From NCBI RefSeq assembly GCF_000317085.1, contig NC_019702.1:3316394-3380393 (forward strand): DNA of 64,000 bases. The letters run 5' to 3'. Made by a program: the position numbers and the translations under genes. Position 1 is the first letter of the stretch, and each line of letters opens with the position of its first letter. Shown here piece after piece: positions 1 through 8,650 of the stretch. The notes below the pieces were generated by a model. That model made no database searches. It was not told the origin of the DNA and saw nothing but the letters and a program-made list of their open reading frames with translations. Source of the DNA: Synechococcus sp. PCC 7502. GTDB lineage: Bacteria > Cyanobacteriota > Cyanobacteriia > Pseudanabaenales > Pseudanabaenaceae.

Positions 1-1031
1 TTTTTAATTTGTACTTCTGCCGATCGCAAGTGTTGCTGCCCTAATAAAATACTTTCCAGGGGAAACTCCTGAGCTATTTGGTTTAATTTTGCCCATGTGC
101 CTGCGGTTAAAGCCACTAAATCTTGGCGATCACCTGCGGTTTTAGCAATTAATAAATCCCGATAGAATCCTCCTAAGCTTTGCAATACCGTTAATGGTTC
201 TCTACCTCGATCCATAATTTGGCGAATCTTTTCAATCACAGCCACGGAATTTTGCAGAGCGATCGCTTCTAAAATCTCTAACAAATCTCGTTCTGGTACT
301 GTACCGACTAAATCCCATACAGTTTCATTTTTGATTTCACCCACATGCAAACTAAGCTGATCTAATAAGCTCTCGGCATCCCGTAACCCCCCCTGTGCCA
401 TCTGTGCCACTAACAATAAAGCTTCGGGATTAATATTAATATTTTCAATCTGGGCAATTTGGGTTAAATGTTGCACCATCGGTTCTAGGGGAATCCGCCG
501 AAAGTCAAATCTCTGGCACCGAGAAATAATTGTTGGTAAAACTCTTTGGGGATCGGTGGTAGCTAGGATAAAAACGACGCGATCAGGTGGTTCTTCTAGG
601 GTTTTGAGTAGGGCATTAAATGCTGACGTACTGAGCATGTGGCATTCATCGATCGCATATACTTTATACCTCGCTTGGACTGGGGCAAACTGCGATCGCT
701 CAATTAAATCTCGAATATTTTCTACTCCTGTATTACTAGCAGCATCAATTTCCGTAATATCTAAGGCATTACCCCTAATAATACTCAGGCACATTTCACA
801 TTTACCGCAGGGTGTGGCTGTAGGTACATCAAAGCTCAGGCAGTTCAAGGACTTTGCCATGATTCGGGCGGTAGAGGTTTTACCCGTTCCCCTCGCTCCC
901 GTGAGCAGATAAGCTGGAGCAATCCTTTGGGTTTTCATGGCATTACTTAAAGTCGTAGCGATCGCCTCTTGTCCAACTAAATCAGCAAAAGTTTGAGGTC
1001 GATATTTATGATGTAACGGTTCGTAAGCCAT
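1..1031 (-). CDS. dnaX: DNA polymerase III subunit gamma/tau, 5' part
   Basis: N-terminal part of the clamp-loader ATPase of DNA polymerase III; the gene runs off the left edge of the window, so its C-terminus is not visible. Translating the minus strand from the ATG at 1031 gives MAYEPLHHKYRPQTF, then a Walker A motif (LLTGARGTGKTS, about residues 42-53), a zinc-binding cysteine cluster ending CGKCEMC, the Walker B/DExx motif AIDECHML, and the SRCQRFDF sensor region. These are the standard landmarks of bacterial DnaX. No intein is seen in the visible part. It uses the family's typical start, and there is a 54-bp gap to the next gene, which is also on the minus strand. Confidence 0.96.
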   Translation of the reverse strand, partial: MAYEPLHHKYRPQTFADLVGQEAIATTLSNAMKTQRIAPAYLLTGARGTGKTSTARIMAKSLNCLSFDVPTATPCGKCEMCLSIIRGNALDITEIDAASNTGVENIRDLIERSQFAPVQARYKVYAIDECHMLSTSAFNALLKTLEEPPDRVVFILATTDPQRVLPTIISRCQRFDFRRIPLEPMVQHLTQIAQIENININPEALLLVAQMAQGGLRDAESLLDQLSLHVGEIKNETVWDLVGTVPERDLLEILEAIALQNSVAVIEKIRQIMDRGREPLTVLQSLGGFYRDLLIAKTAGDRQDLVALTAGTWAKLNQIAQEFPLESILLGQQHLRSAEVQIK

Positions 1032-1085
1032 AAGTCATCGTAGGATAGTTGAATTAAGGTTATCAACTGGTTTTAATCACACACT

Positions 1086-1490
1086 TTAATCCAAATGGAA
1101 CCGATAATTTATCCCACCTTCCTCTGACACTTCAAAAGTTGCATTTAACATCACGGCTTTTTGATCCAAATAAATTTTTGCTTCTTCTAGGGATAACTTG
1201 GTGGCGATCGCAAATTTAAGCGCAGTCACTTTCCCATCATTACTATCAACTAATTCTAAAAAAGTTCTTTCTAATTGTTCGAGGCGATCGCTTTGGGAAT
1301 ATTGATTTTTCTTTCTTAATCCCCAGACAATCCATGCTCCTCCTGCTGTGGCTGGCACCCCAATAATTAATCCACCTAGGGCGGCACTTTTATCCTCTGC
1401 AGTGGGGTTTTTAGTAAAAGCTACAGATACCGTCACTGCTAAAAAAATAAATCCTAATGAAAATAATATCCCCGCAAATACTTTAGGCAT
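1086..1490 (-). CDS. hypothetical two-helix membrane protein
   Basis: A 134-residue protein of unknown function. Residues about 5-25 (FAGILFSLGFIFLAVTV) and 38-58 (LGGLIIGVPATAGGAWIVWG) are hydrophobic and look like two membrane helices, followed by a basic KK stretch. The soluble C-terminal half (about 65-134) has the helix-helix-strand pattern of a small winged-helix domain (VTALKFAIATKLSLEEAK). That fold is an inference from the residue pattern. It lies upstream of dnaX on the same strand, 54 bp away, and could be co-transcribed with it. Codon use and the GCGATCGC-type sites inside the gene look native. Confidence 0.75.
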   Translation of the reverse strand: MPKVFAGILFSLGFIFLAVTVSVAFTKNPTAEDKSAALGGLIIGVPATAGGAWIVWGLRKKNQYSQSDRLEQLERTFLELVDSNDGKVTALKFAIATKLSLEEAKIYLDQKAVMLNATFEVSEEGGINYRFHLD

Positions 1491-1904
1491 AGTAAAAGTT
1501 TGTAATATTGCGAAACAGACTAAGAGCTTATATTTTAAGCCCTAATATTTCCAGTAAAGTACAATCCCCAAAATTTAGTTGAAAGTATAACAAATCATTG
1601 AACAAACGCTAAAATCTACATCTTTTAGACTAACAATAGGGATAGACTAAAGTGCGTTTTTCCGTGGGTTGAGTAATTAAAATGCTGAATAAATTACCTA
1701 GGAACACTGAAAGTAAGCAACTATCTCATCCCATCAGTACCAAGAAATTATATTTCGGTCTAGCGACCGCAGAAGTTTAATATCTAACACGGGGTTATGT
1801 AATTGGCAAAGTAAATGCTATGTGATCGTATGCTAAATCAAATTGCCTGAACTTTAATTTGATAATTTGAACTTTTAAGTTTTTAGGACGAGGGAAAGAT
1901 AGCA
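1491..1904. other. 414-bp intergenic region, no supported gene
   Basis: AT-rich spacer between two divergently transcribed genes, so it should carry both promoters. A 32-codon reading frame starting at 1682 is present, but it has no convincing ribosome site and no recognisable product. No tRNA-like fold or strong terminator was seen. A GAGGGA purine run at 1890-1895 sits about 9 bp before the TTG at 1905 and is a plausible ribosome site for the following gene. Confidence 0.5.
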
Positions 1905-2651
1905 TTGACAATTTTATACTGCAAATGTAGTATGTATAATACAAAGTTAATGATTCCCATGAGTGAACATCGTCTCAATGAAATAGTAATTGAACGTCCC
2001 CGTGGCGGAGCACATCTAAGCTTAAAAAAGAAAGGCTATAAAAAAAGACTACGAAGACTAACCATTGAAGCACAAGAGGATGGACTACTAACTCCTTACC
2101 AAATTAAGCCGCTTCGCAAAACAAAGTATTTCTCCGACCATATTGCCCCACTACGGCGACTACTTTACTCTAAGGTGGGCTTGCCTTGGGATCAGGTTTA
2201 CAAAGAACTTAGTCAAAGATTGGACATAAAGACACTCTCTGGGCAGCATATTCTGTCTCATGTCTGGCGGTTTGTAGAAAAACATGTTCAAATCGTTGAC
2301 AACATAGTCTTCGCAAAACCAAGTCAAAACTCCTATAGTTTTTATCAACTTTATGTAGGAAAGCTTTATATTCATCCAGATACTGGCATACTTTGTATAT
2401 ATCGAAAAATTGATCCAGACCCAGTTCTAGAATTTACAGAAATTACATGCTTAGAAATAGATACCTATCATCAGTATCAAAAGCTTGAAGGAATTTGGTA
2501 TCTGATCGCCTTTGAACCTACTCACCCTGATACATCCTCAGAAACCATAATTTATCGAAATGGGGAACCGATGTGTATTACCAATAAAAAACAATGCAAT
2601 AAAAAAGAATTAAAGTTAGTTACCTGTTTGCTTTTGCAGAGCAAGTCTTGA
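1905..2651 (+). CDS. conserved protein of unknown function with PRGG and PLRR...VG.PWD motifs
   Basis: A 248-residue (or shorter) uncharacterised protein. It begins, after a poorly conserved leader, with SEHRLNEIVIERPRGG followed by a very basic stretch (KKKGYKKRLRRL). A central block has PLRRLLYSKVGLPWDQVY and then QHILSHVW. From memory, the same pattern (PRGG, PLRR.L...VG.PW..V..E, Q.H...H) occurs in uncharacterised proteins of several bacterial phyla; I know of no function. The start is uncertain. The TTG at 1905 has GAGGGA about 9 bp upstream, while in-frame ATGs at 1950 and 1959 lack a ribosome site but lie closer to the conserved PRGG block. No membrane segment is seen. Confidence 0.7.
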   Translation: MTILYCKCSMYNTKLMIPMSEHRLNEIVIERPRGGAHLSLKKKGYKKRLRRLTIEAQEDGLLTPYQIKPLRKTKYFSDHIAPLRRLLYSKVGLPWDQVYKELSQRLDIKTLSGQHILSHVWRFVEKHVQIVDNIVFAKPSQNSYSFYQLYVGKLYIHPDTGILCIYRKIDPDPVLEFTEITCLEIDTYHQYQKLEGIWYLIAFEPTHPDTSSETIIYRNGEPMCITNKKQCNKKELKLVTCLLLQSKS

Positions 2652-2721
2652 TCATAAATAAGTCATAGGTTATATAACAAGCTAAAATAGCGATTGTGTC
2701 TATATATCTTGTTTACTTCGT

Positions 2722-3045
2722 ATGAATCCAATTCTCCAAACTAAAATTGAAGGGCAAATTAATAATAATAAGATCATGATCTACATGAAGGGCACTCCCA
2801 ATGCTCCTCAATGTGGTTTTTCAGCTGCCACAATCCAAGTATTTAAATCCCTAGGGGTACCATTCGAGACCATAGACATTTTACAAGACCCCGAACTACG
2901 CCAAGGAATTAAGGAATTTTCTAACTGGCCCACCATTCCTCAGGTTTATATTGGAGGTGAGTTTATTGGGGGGTGTGATATTGTCATGGAAATGCACAAT
3001 CGGGGAGAACTTGCGCCAATTGTTCAAGAAGTGGTGAATTCTTAA
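2722..3045 (+). CDS. grxD: monothiol glutaredoxin, Grx4/GrxD family
   Basis: A 107-residue CGFS-type glutaredoxin. The active-site cysteine is C31 in PQCGFSAATIQ. The glutathione-binding elements are also present: K23 before the active site, the WPTIPQVYIGGEFIGGCD block near residues 73-91, and the GGCDI turn. CGFS glutaredoxins bind a [2Fe-2S] cluster with glutathione, often with a BolA partner, and act in iron-sulfur cluster delivery and iron sensing. Length is typical for the single-domain cyanobacterial form. It is followed on the same strand by the anti-sigma kinase/STAS pair, with an 85-bp gap. Confidence 0.96.
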   Translation: MNPILQTKIEGQINNNKIMIYMKGTPNAPQCGFSAATIQVFKSLGVPFETIDILQDPELRQGIKEFSNWPTIPQVYIGGEFIGGCDIVMEMHNRGELAPIVQEVVNS

Positions 3046-3130
3046 ATTCAGAGCATACCACTACAAAAATTAATATCTAACGGTATTACTGTGATAAAAT
3101 TGCCCCAATGCAGTGCTAATCAAATCAAGC

Positions 3131-3577
3131 ATGAGCGATAAATCACTTAAGCTAAAAATTTCTATACCTCCAGTTGAGGGTATTGAAGATATCCCGATTG
3201 TGGCGGTTGAATTATTGGCACAAAAAATGGGCTTTGACGCAAATAGAGTGCAAGATATTGTTCAAGCACTTACTGAAGCTTGTGTGAACTCAATTCTTTA
3301 CAGTACTACTGATGATGATATTGAGGTTCTGGTTACCGCCCTGCATGGTAGCCTAGTTTTAGAGGTTCGAGACCATGGACCTGGTTTTAATCCCGATGCG
3401 GTACCATCCCCAGACTTTGATTTGATTTCTCAAATCGGTGTTAAAAATGGCGGATTTGGTATACACATGATTAAATCCTTAGTAGACAAGGTGGAAATCG
3501 AATCTTCAGAGGCTGGCACTACAATTCGTATGAGTACTTTTCTAAAAAATTCTGACTTAAATCCAGTGGCATCTTAA
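3131..3577 (+). CDS. RsbW-like anti-sigma/serine kinase (HATPase_c_2)
   Basis: A soluble GHKL-fold ATP-binding protein of the RsbW/SpoIIAB type. Visible motifs are the N box EACVNSILYS, G1 region RDHGPGFNP and G2 region GGFGIHMIKSLVD. In partner-switching systems such proteins phosphorylate a STAS-domain antagonist and/or bind a sigma factor or other target. The next gene, 2 bp downstream, encodes a STAS protein, so the pair is very probably one module and one transcript. ATG at 3131 (MSDKSLK) is chosen; an in-frame GTG at 3113 would add six residues. Neither has a clear ribosome site. The output target is not encoded nearby. Confidence 0.88.
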   Translation: MSDKSLKLKISIPPVEGIEDIPIVAVELLAQKMGFDANRVQDIVQALTEACVNSILYSTTDDDIEVLVTALHGSLVLEVRDHGPGFNPDAVPSPDFDLISQIGVKNGGFGIHMIKSLVDKVEIESSEAGTTIRMSTFLKNSDLNPVAS

Positions 3578-3579
3578 TC

Positions 3580-3930
3580 ATGACTCATTCTTCTTTTCTT
3601 CAAGACGAACTTAAGATTTCTGAACAGCTAGATGGAGATCGTGCCATCCTAAAGCTAAATGGGGCTTTAAGCGTGACCACTGTCCCCTACTTTCGTCAAT
3701 CTGTGCAGCCTTATCTAGAAAGAGGACTTGGGGTAATTGTACTTGATTTTGAAGGAGTGACTAAGATTGTCAGCCGTGGCGTGGGTGCGGCTATTGATAT
3801 GGCTGTACAAGCTAAAAAGCAAGGTACTAAGTTGCGTTTAGAAAAAATCGGTAAATATGCCCGATCGCTTTACATTCAAGGAGTACATCTTGTAGCTGAT
3901 GTACCTGAATTGGAAGGATTTGAGCCTTAA
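3580..3930 (+). CDS. STAS-domain anti-sigma-factor antagonist-like protein
   Basis: A 116-residue single STAS domain, the expected partner of the RsbW-like kinase that ends 2 bp upstream. The domain pattern is clear: ILKLNGALSV, then VIVLDFEGVT, then KIVSRGVGAAIDMA. In classical antagonists (SpoIIAA, RsbV) the switch serine lies in a D-S-[ST]-G-L-G motif. Here the aligned segment reads V-S-R-G-V-G, so the serine is kept but the preceding aspartate is valine. Phosphorylation may therefore differ from the textbook system; this is an inference. A ribosome site is not obvious, and tight spacing suggests translational coupling. Confidence 0.88.
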   Translation: MTHSSFLQDELKISEQLDGDRAILKLNGALSVTTVPYFRQSVQPYLERGLGVIVLDFEGVTKIVSRGVGAAIDMAVQAKKQGTKLRLEKIGKYARSLYIQGVHLVADVPELEGFEP

Positions 3931-3975
3931 ATAATTAAATGCTTTTTTGGCGCTGAAAGTATTGAAAAATAAGAA

Positions 3976-4049
3976 CGGGATTGGGCGGACTTGAACCGCC
4001 GATCTAGCGCTTAGGAGGCGCTTGCTCTATCCAACTGAGCCACAACCCC
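3976..4049 (-). tRNA. tRNA-Arg (anticodon CCU)
   Basis: Read on the minus strand, a full 74-nt cloverleaf is present. The acceptor stem is GGGGTTG/CAATCCC with one G-U pair, the D arm is GCTC/GAGC and the anticodon stem is AGCGC/GCGCT with loop CTCCTAA (anticodon CCT). The T arm is GGCGG/CCGCC with loop TTCAAGT, and the discriminator is G. CCA is not encoded. The CCU anticodon decodes AGG arginine codons. Confidence 0.96.
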
Positions 4050-4126
4050 AAATTCATTAACTTTATCAGTTAATAGCATATCTCACCCTAGTTAAACTAG
4101 TTATATAAATTATAGATATTTGGGAA

Positions 4127-4585
4127 TTATCCTAGTAATCCTGCGATCGCTTGATCTAGTAAGGACGGTAGGCTTCTCAAGATTTTACGTTTTTGCGAAT
4201 CAACTGGAACTAAACTCACTGATGCTGTCACACATAGCCGATCGCCTTCGGGATTAGTAGGATCAACAGCTTTAATCTCATAGTCAAAGGTTAAGCGCAG
4301 TTTTTGAGATTTGCTGAATTTGGTCATAATTAGTAATTCTTCACCCATTTTGGCAGCTTGATGATAGCGTAAGGTCAAATCTACAACTGGTAAATCCACA
4401 CCCGCAGCAACTAACTGATCAAAACTGACCCCTGCTGATCGCAGATATTCCACCCTCGCTTCTTCCATCCAAGTAATATAGCTACCGTGCCAAACAATGC
4501 CAGCATAATCTGTATGATGCGGGTAAACCCTTATCGCATAACTAAACCAACCAGAGGAAAGTGACGGAGAGATTAATTCGGTCAT
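4127..4585 (-). CDS. acyl-CoA thioesterase, hot-dog fold (YbgC/4HBT type)
   Basis: A 152-residue single hot-dog domain. The N-terminal region has the family signature RVYPHHTDYAGIVWHGSY followed by a long helix (WMEEARVEYLRSAGVSF). In 4-hydroxybenzoyl-CoA thioesterase-like enzymes the aspartate here (HTD) is catalytic. Cyanobacterial relatives include the thioesterase that releases dihydroxynaphthoate from its CoA ester in phylloquinone synthesis, but the substrate cannot be assigned from sequence alone. The gene lies 57 bp downstream of the sulfate adenylyltransferase gene on the same strand and may be in the same transcript. Confidence 0.88.
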   Translation of the reverse strand: MTELISPSLSSGWFSYAIRVYPHHTDYAGIVWHGSYITWMEEARVEYLRSAGVSFDQLVAAGVDLPVVDLTLRYHQAAKMGEELLIMTKFSKSQKLRLTFDYEIKAVDPTNPEGDRLCVTASVSLVPVDSQKRKILRSLPSLLDQAIAGLLG

Positions 4586-4642
4586 ATTGCTGAGAAGTAT
4601 TTAATTATTCAAAATATTTAGATTTAAATTATTCAATAATTC

Positions 4643-5845
4643 CTAGATTTGGAACTCAGATGCAGCCTCAGCGATCGCCATTTTATGCATAATTTTAGCT
4701 AATTCCGCCGCCACTTCAGGACGGGAAAACTCTGGAGGTGGACATTCACCCCGCCGTAACATCTCTCTAACTTTAGTTCCCGATAGGTGAATTCGTTCTT
4801 CAGGCAAGCTCGGACTAGTTTTCGTTGTTGCCATACCCTTGGTACGAGTGCAGTAAAAAGCATGCTCAAACATCATAGGCATGATCCCTAATTCTGAGGG
4901 CGTAAATTCATCAAAAATATACTGGGCATCATAGGTACCGTAGTAGTCCCCAACTCCCGCATGATCTCGTCCCACAATAAAATGAGTGCAGCCATAGTTT
5001 TTCCGTATTAACGCATGAAATATAGCTTCACGGGGACCCGCATACCGCATAGCGGCTGGATTAATGGCTAGGGTAACTCGATCTTGGGGATAGTAATGCT
5101 CTAGCATAATTTCATAGCAACGCATCCGTACATCCGCAGGCACATCATCACTTTTTGTTGCTCCGACTAGGGGATGTAAAAATAGCCCATCTACGATTTC
5201 TAGCGCACATTTTTGTATATATTCGTGAGCACGGTGGATCGGATTACGGGTTTGAAAACCAACTATTGTCCGCCAACCTTTTTGTAAAAATAACTCCCTT
5301 GACTCTTGAGGATCAATCTGATAAGTGGGAAATTGAGGATGCGATCGCCGTTCTAACAGCCAAATATCACCTGCTAAATAGACATTACCTTGGTTATAAA
5401 CTACTTTGACTCCCGGATGACGCTCTTCGTTAGTGCGATAAACATGCAGAGCTTCTTTTAATTTATCGTAGGTGTATTTTTCGCTAAGCTCCAACACTCC
5501 GATGAATACGCCCGCAGGATCATCTAATCTAACTAAAGTACCAATATTAAGTTGAGATGCGATCGCCTCGGAAACAGGTAAAGTAATAGGGATTGACCAA
5601 GGCAAGCCGTCATGCAAGCGCATATTTGTCACCACAGATTCGTAGTCTGCGCTGCCCATAAATCCCGTGAGGGGACTAAATCCCCCGATCGCTATTAGTT
5701 CTAAGTCTGAAAGCGATCGCTCTGATAACTGTACCCTTGGTAAAAAATCTGCCTTACTTAAAAACTCGCCTACTTGGGACTTTGACGCTAAACGATTAAC
5801 TAGCACTCCACCATGAGGGGCAATTGCTTGTGCGGATCGAACCAT
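4643..5845 (-). CDS. sat: sulfate adenylyltransferase (ATP sulfurylase)
   Basis: A 400-residue monofunctional ATP sulfurylase that makes adenylyl sulfate and pyrophosphate from ATP and sulfate, the first step of assimilatory sulfate reduction. Diagnostic motifs are present: [10 protein letters not shown] near the N-terminus, the [13 protein letters not shown] nucleotide-binding segment (QxRNxxHxxH), the [12 protein letters not shown] loop and the ISGTKVRE-like segment ([15 protein letters not shown]). No C-terminal APS-kinase domain is fused. Start [13 protein letters not shown] matches the usual start of cyanobacterial homologues. Upstream is a 213-bp spacer that contains a tandem 14-bp repeat. 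Confidence 0.97.
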   Translation of the reverse strand: MVRSAQAIAPHGGVLVNRLASKSQVGEFLSKADFLPRVQLSERSLSDLELIAIGGFSPLTGFMGSADYESVVTNMRLHDGLPWSIPITLPVSEAIASQLNIGTLVRLDDPAGVFIGVLELSEKYTYDKLKEALHVYRTNEERHPGVKVVYNQGNVYLAGDIWLLERRSHPQFPTYQIDPQESRELFLQKGWRTIVGFQTRNPIHRAHEYIQKCALEIVDGLFLHPLVGATKSDDVPADVRMRCYEIMLEHYYPQDRVTLAINPAAMRYAGPREAIFHALIRKNYGCTHFIVGRDHAGVGDYYGTYDAQYIFDEFTPSELGIMPMMFEHAFYCTRTKGMATTKTSPSLPEERIHLSGTKVREMLRRGECPPPEFSRPEVAAELAKIMHKMAIAEAASEFQI

Positions 5846-5894
5846 ATTCTTAACATTGTTTTGATACCATTTATCCTAACTCAGTTTGCGATCG

Positions 5895-5922
5895 CATTTA
5901 TTAATCACCATTTATTAATCAC
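5895..5922. repeat. tandem 14-bp repeat, two copies
   Basis: CATTTATTAATCAC occurs twice head to tail (5895-5908 and 5909-5922) in the spacer between the divergent sat and alcohol dehydrogenase genes, about 50-75 bp upstream of sat. It may be a slippage product or a tandem regulator site. The unit is the same length as the tandem repeat at 11255 but differs in sequence. Confidence 0.85.
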
Positions 5923-5986
5923 ATTGATATTAGCTATTGAGCCAGAGAATCCTAAAGACTGATTCTAAATATTTTGCAAAAGTTAG

Positions 5987-7168
<1,182 letters not shown>

Positions 7169-7204
7169 GCTACTCTTGAGGCTAATAAATTTATTTATAT
7201 TTTC

Positions 7205-7233
7205 ACCCTAGAAACCTAAAACTAGGGTTTTTT
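7205..7233 (+). terminator. rho-independent terminator after the alcohol dehydrogenase gene
   Basis: Perfect 7-bp stem ACCCTAG (7205-7211) / CTAGGGT (7222-7228) with a 10-nt loop, running into TTTTTT. It lies 37 bp after the dehydrogenase stop codon. Confidence 0.85.
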
Positions 7234-7694
7234 AGTAATTATGCCTCTTTATATAAAATTGAGATTGAATTGTCAGTAATTTATATAGAGATGATTGCAG
7301 AAACGACTAGAGCTAGTGTGTATAAGATGGTGTTTTATTTAACATTTTTTTGACATTAATAATCTACAAATAGATCAAAATTCGGCTAATTTAGCATAAA
7401 TTTTCTATGGACTGACAGTCAGGGATCATTACCACCTAACTGATCCCCGAGTTTTGCTTAGTAATTGTTTGCAAAATGTAATTAAGTATTTACCCATTTA
7501 ATTATTTACAACTCGTATAATATGTACCTATAGATTCATATATCTAAATTTAATGTCATTGATTAGTTTAGATAAATTTAATACTTTTTTTATTCATAAA
7601 ATATCTTAATATTTATTTAATTTTGAATTCAAAAATTTATAAAAACCATTTATTTTTACAAAACAATTTAATAATTTCTTAAGGATTTAAAAAT
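7234..7694. other. long AT-rich intergenic region with two palindromes
   Basis: About 460 bp with no credible reading frame between two plus-strand genes. It contains a perfect GACTG-A-CAGTC palindrome (7410-7420) directly followed by a 7-bp stem GGGATCA (7422-7428) / TGATCCC (7441-7447) with a 12-nt loop and then GTTTTG. A TTGACA hexamer lies near 7349. This arrangement could be a small RNA with a weak terminator, but no good -10 box was seen. The last 200 bp before 7695 are extremely AT-rich. Confidence 0.4.
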
Positions 7695-7958
7695 ATGTCA
7701 ATAATTCAATCTGTACGCTGCCCCAACTGTGGCTCTTTTGCGGAGAGACTCTATTTACCCTTGCTAGCTCAAGTTCAAACTGAATGCGGGGTATGTGATT
7801 ATTTATTGATCTCCTGCACTCGGACTGGGAAAGTGATCGAAGCTTACTATCCGGGATTAAATTATCAAGAGTTATCTAAATCTTCTAACTCTAGCAATTG
7901 TTTTTCTAAACTGCTTAAAGTCAATGTCACAAAGGTTTTAGCTACTACTAATCACTGA
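7695..7958 (+). CDS. small zinc-ribbon protein, function unknown
   Basis: An 87-residue protein with a two-half zinc ribbon in its N-terminal part: CPNCG at about residues 9-13 and CGVCD at 32-36, enough for one tetracysteine zinc site. The rest has no recognisable domain and ends in a polar, serine/asparagine-rich linker. From memory, similar short cyanobacterial proteins are sometimes labelled replication restart helicase PriA because of the zinc ribbon; there is no helicase domain here, so that name would be wrong. The ribosome site TTAAGGA lies about 10 bp before the ATG. A terminator follows at 8009. Confidence 0.85.
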   Translation: MSIIQSVRCPNCGSFAERLYLPLLAQVQTECGVCDYLLISCTRTGKVIEAYYPGLNYQELSKSSNSSNCFSKLLKVNVTKVLATTNH

Positions 7959-8008
7959 ATTTCACTGAAGTTAAGCTAGGTTTCTGCAGTTATTTGAATA
8001 TTAATATC

Positions 8009-8039
8009 TACCCACTTTGTTGAGATTTGGGTATTTTTT
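8009..8039 (+). terminator. rho-independent terminator after the zinc-ribbon gene
   Basis: Stem TACCCA (8009-8014) / TGGGTA (8028-8033) with a 13-nt loop, followed directly by TTTTTT. It lies 51 bp after the zinc-ribbon stop codon. Confidence 0.75.
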
Positions 8040-8153
8040 AGTTAATTTTGCCAAGATTGCAAAAATGATTAGATTTTGGAGTCCTTAAAATCTAGTGCCT
8101 AAAATTACATCAAAATAGGTTGGTTTCAGCCAATATTTAGAGAAAAAGAGCAA

Positions 8154-8585
8154 TTAGGCTTGGCAGAGGGATTTAAGTTTTTGCATCATTGTTGATTTCA
8201 GTATTGATCTATGCGTTGATCTATGCTCGGAATTAGATAACCCACTAAAATTATCGGTTAAATTATCGGAATTTTCAGTTTCAGTATTATAAGACTCACC
8301 TTGACTAGATGCAGTAGTTAAGTCATGGGCGATCGCTGCTAAATTTCCCCAGACTAGCCGCTCAAATTCATCATCAAATTGAAAGAAGGTTTCCTGTTTG
8401 CGTTGCCATGTTTCTAGGATTTGTTCAACAGAAATTACCTTATAACGACCTCTGTATAAAGCCTCAGTCACAGCTAGCCTTAGCCAAATTGGATCATACT
8501 GACTCCATGCTGTGGAAATTTCAGTTATGGAGCGATCGCCAAGGTCAAATTTATATCTTCTTAGGAGTTTGAGGACTGCTTCCAT
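8154..8585 (-). CDS. conserved cyanobacterial-type hypothetical protein
   Basis: A 143-residue soluble protein that I do not recognise by function. The N-terminal two thirds are mainly helical (MEAVLKLLRRYKFDLG, then YDPIWLRLAVTEALYRGRYKVISVEQILETW) and look like a small folded domain. The C-terminal third is serine/asparagine-rich and probably disordered. The segment around LAVTEALYRGRYK.ISVEQIL reads like a replication-associated helical domain, but that is only a resemblance. It is divergent from the SbcC-like gene, with a 65-bp shared promoter region. Confidence 0.75.
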   Translation of the reverse strand: MEAVLKLLRRYKFDLGDRSITEISTAWSQYDPIWLRLAVTEALYRGRYKVISVEQILETWQRKQETFFQFDDEFERLVWGNLAAIAHDLTTASSQGESYNTETENSDNLTDNFSGLSNSEHRSTHRSILKSTMMQKLKSLCQA

Positions 8586-8650
8586 ATACTTTCGGGTTTA
8601 TTAATGATTTTTTAACGTAGTATGATGACAAGACTTCCTATCAGTTTACT

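Noticed and set aside
1682-1780. 32-codon reading frame on the plus strand
   Set aside because: No ribosome site, no recognisable product, and no supporting operon context.
7695-7958. PriA replication-restart protein
   Set aside because: Only a zinc ribbon is present; the true priA is at 26116.
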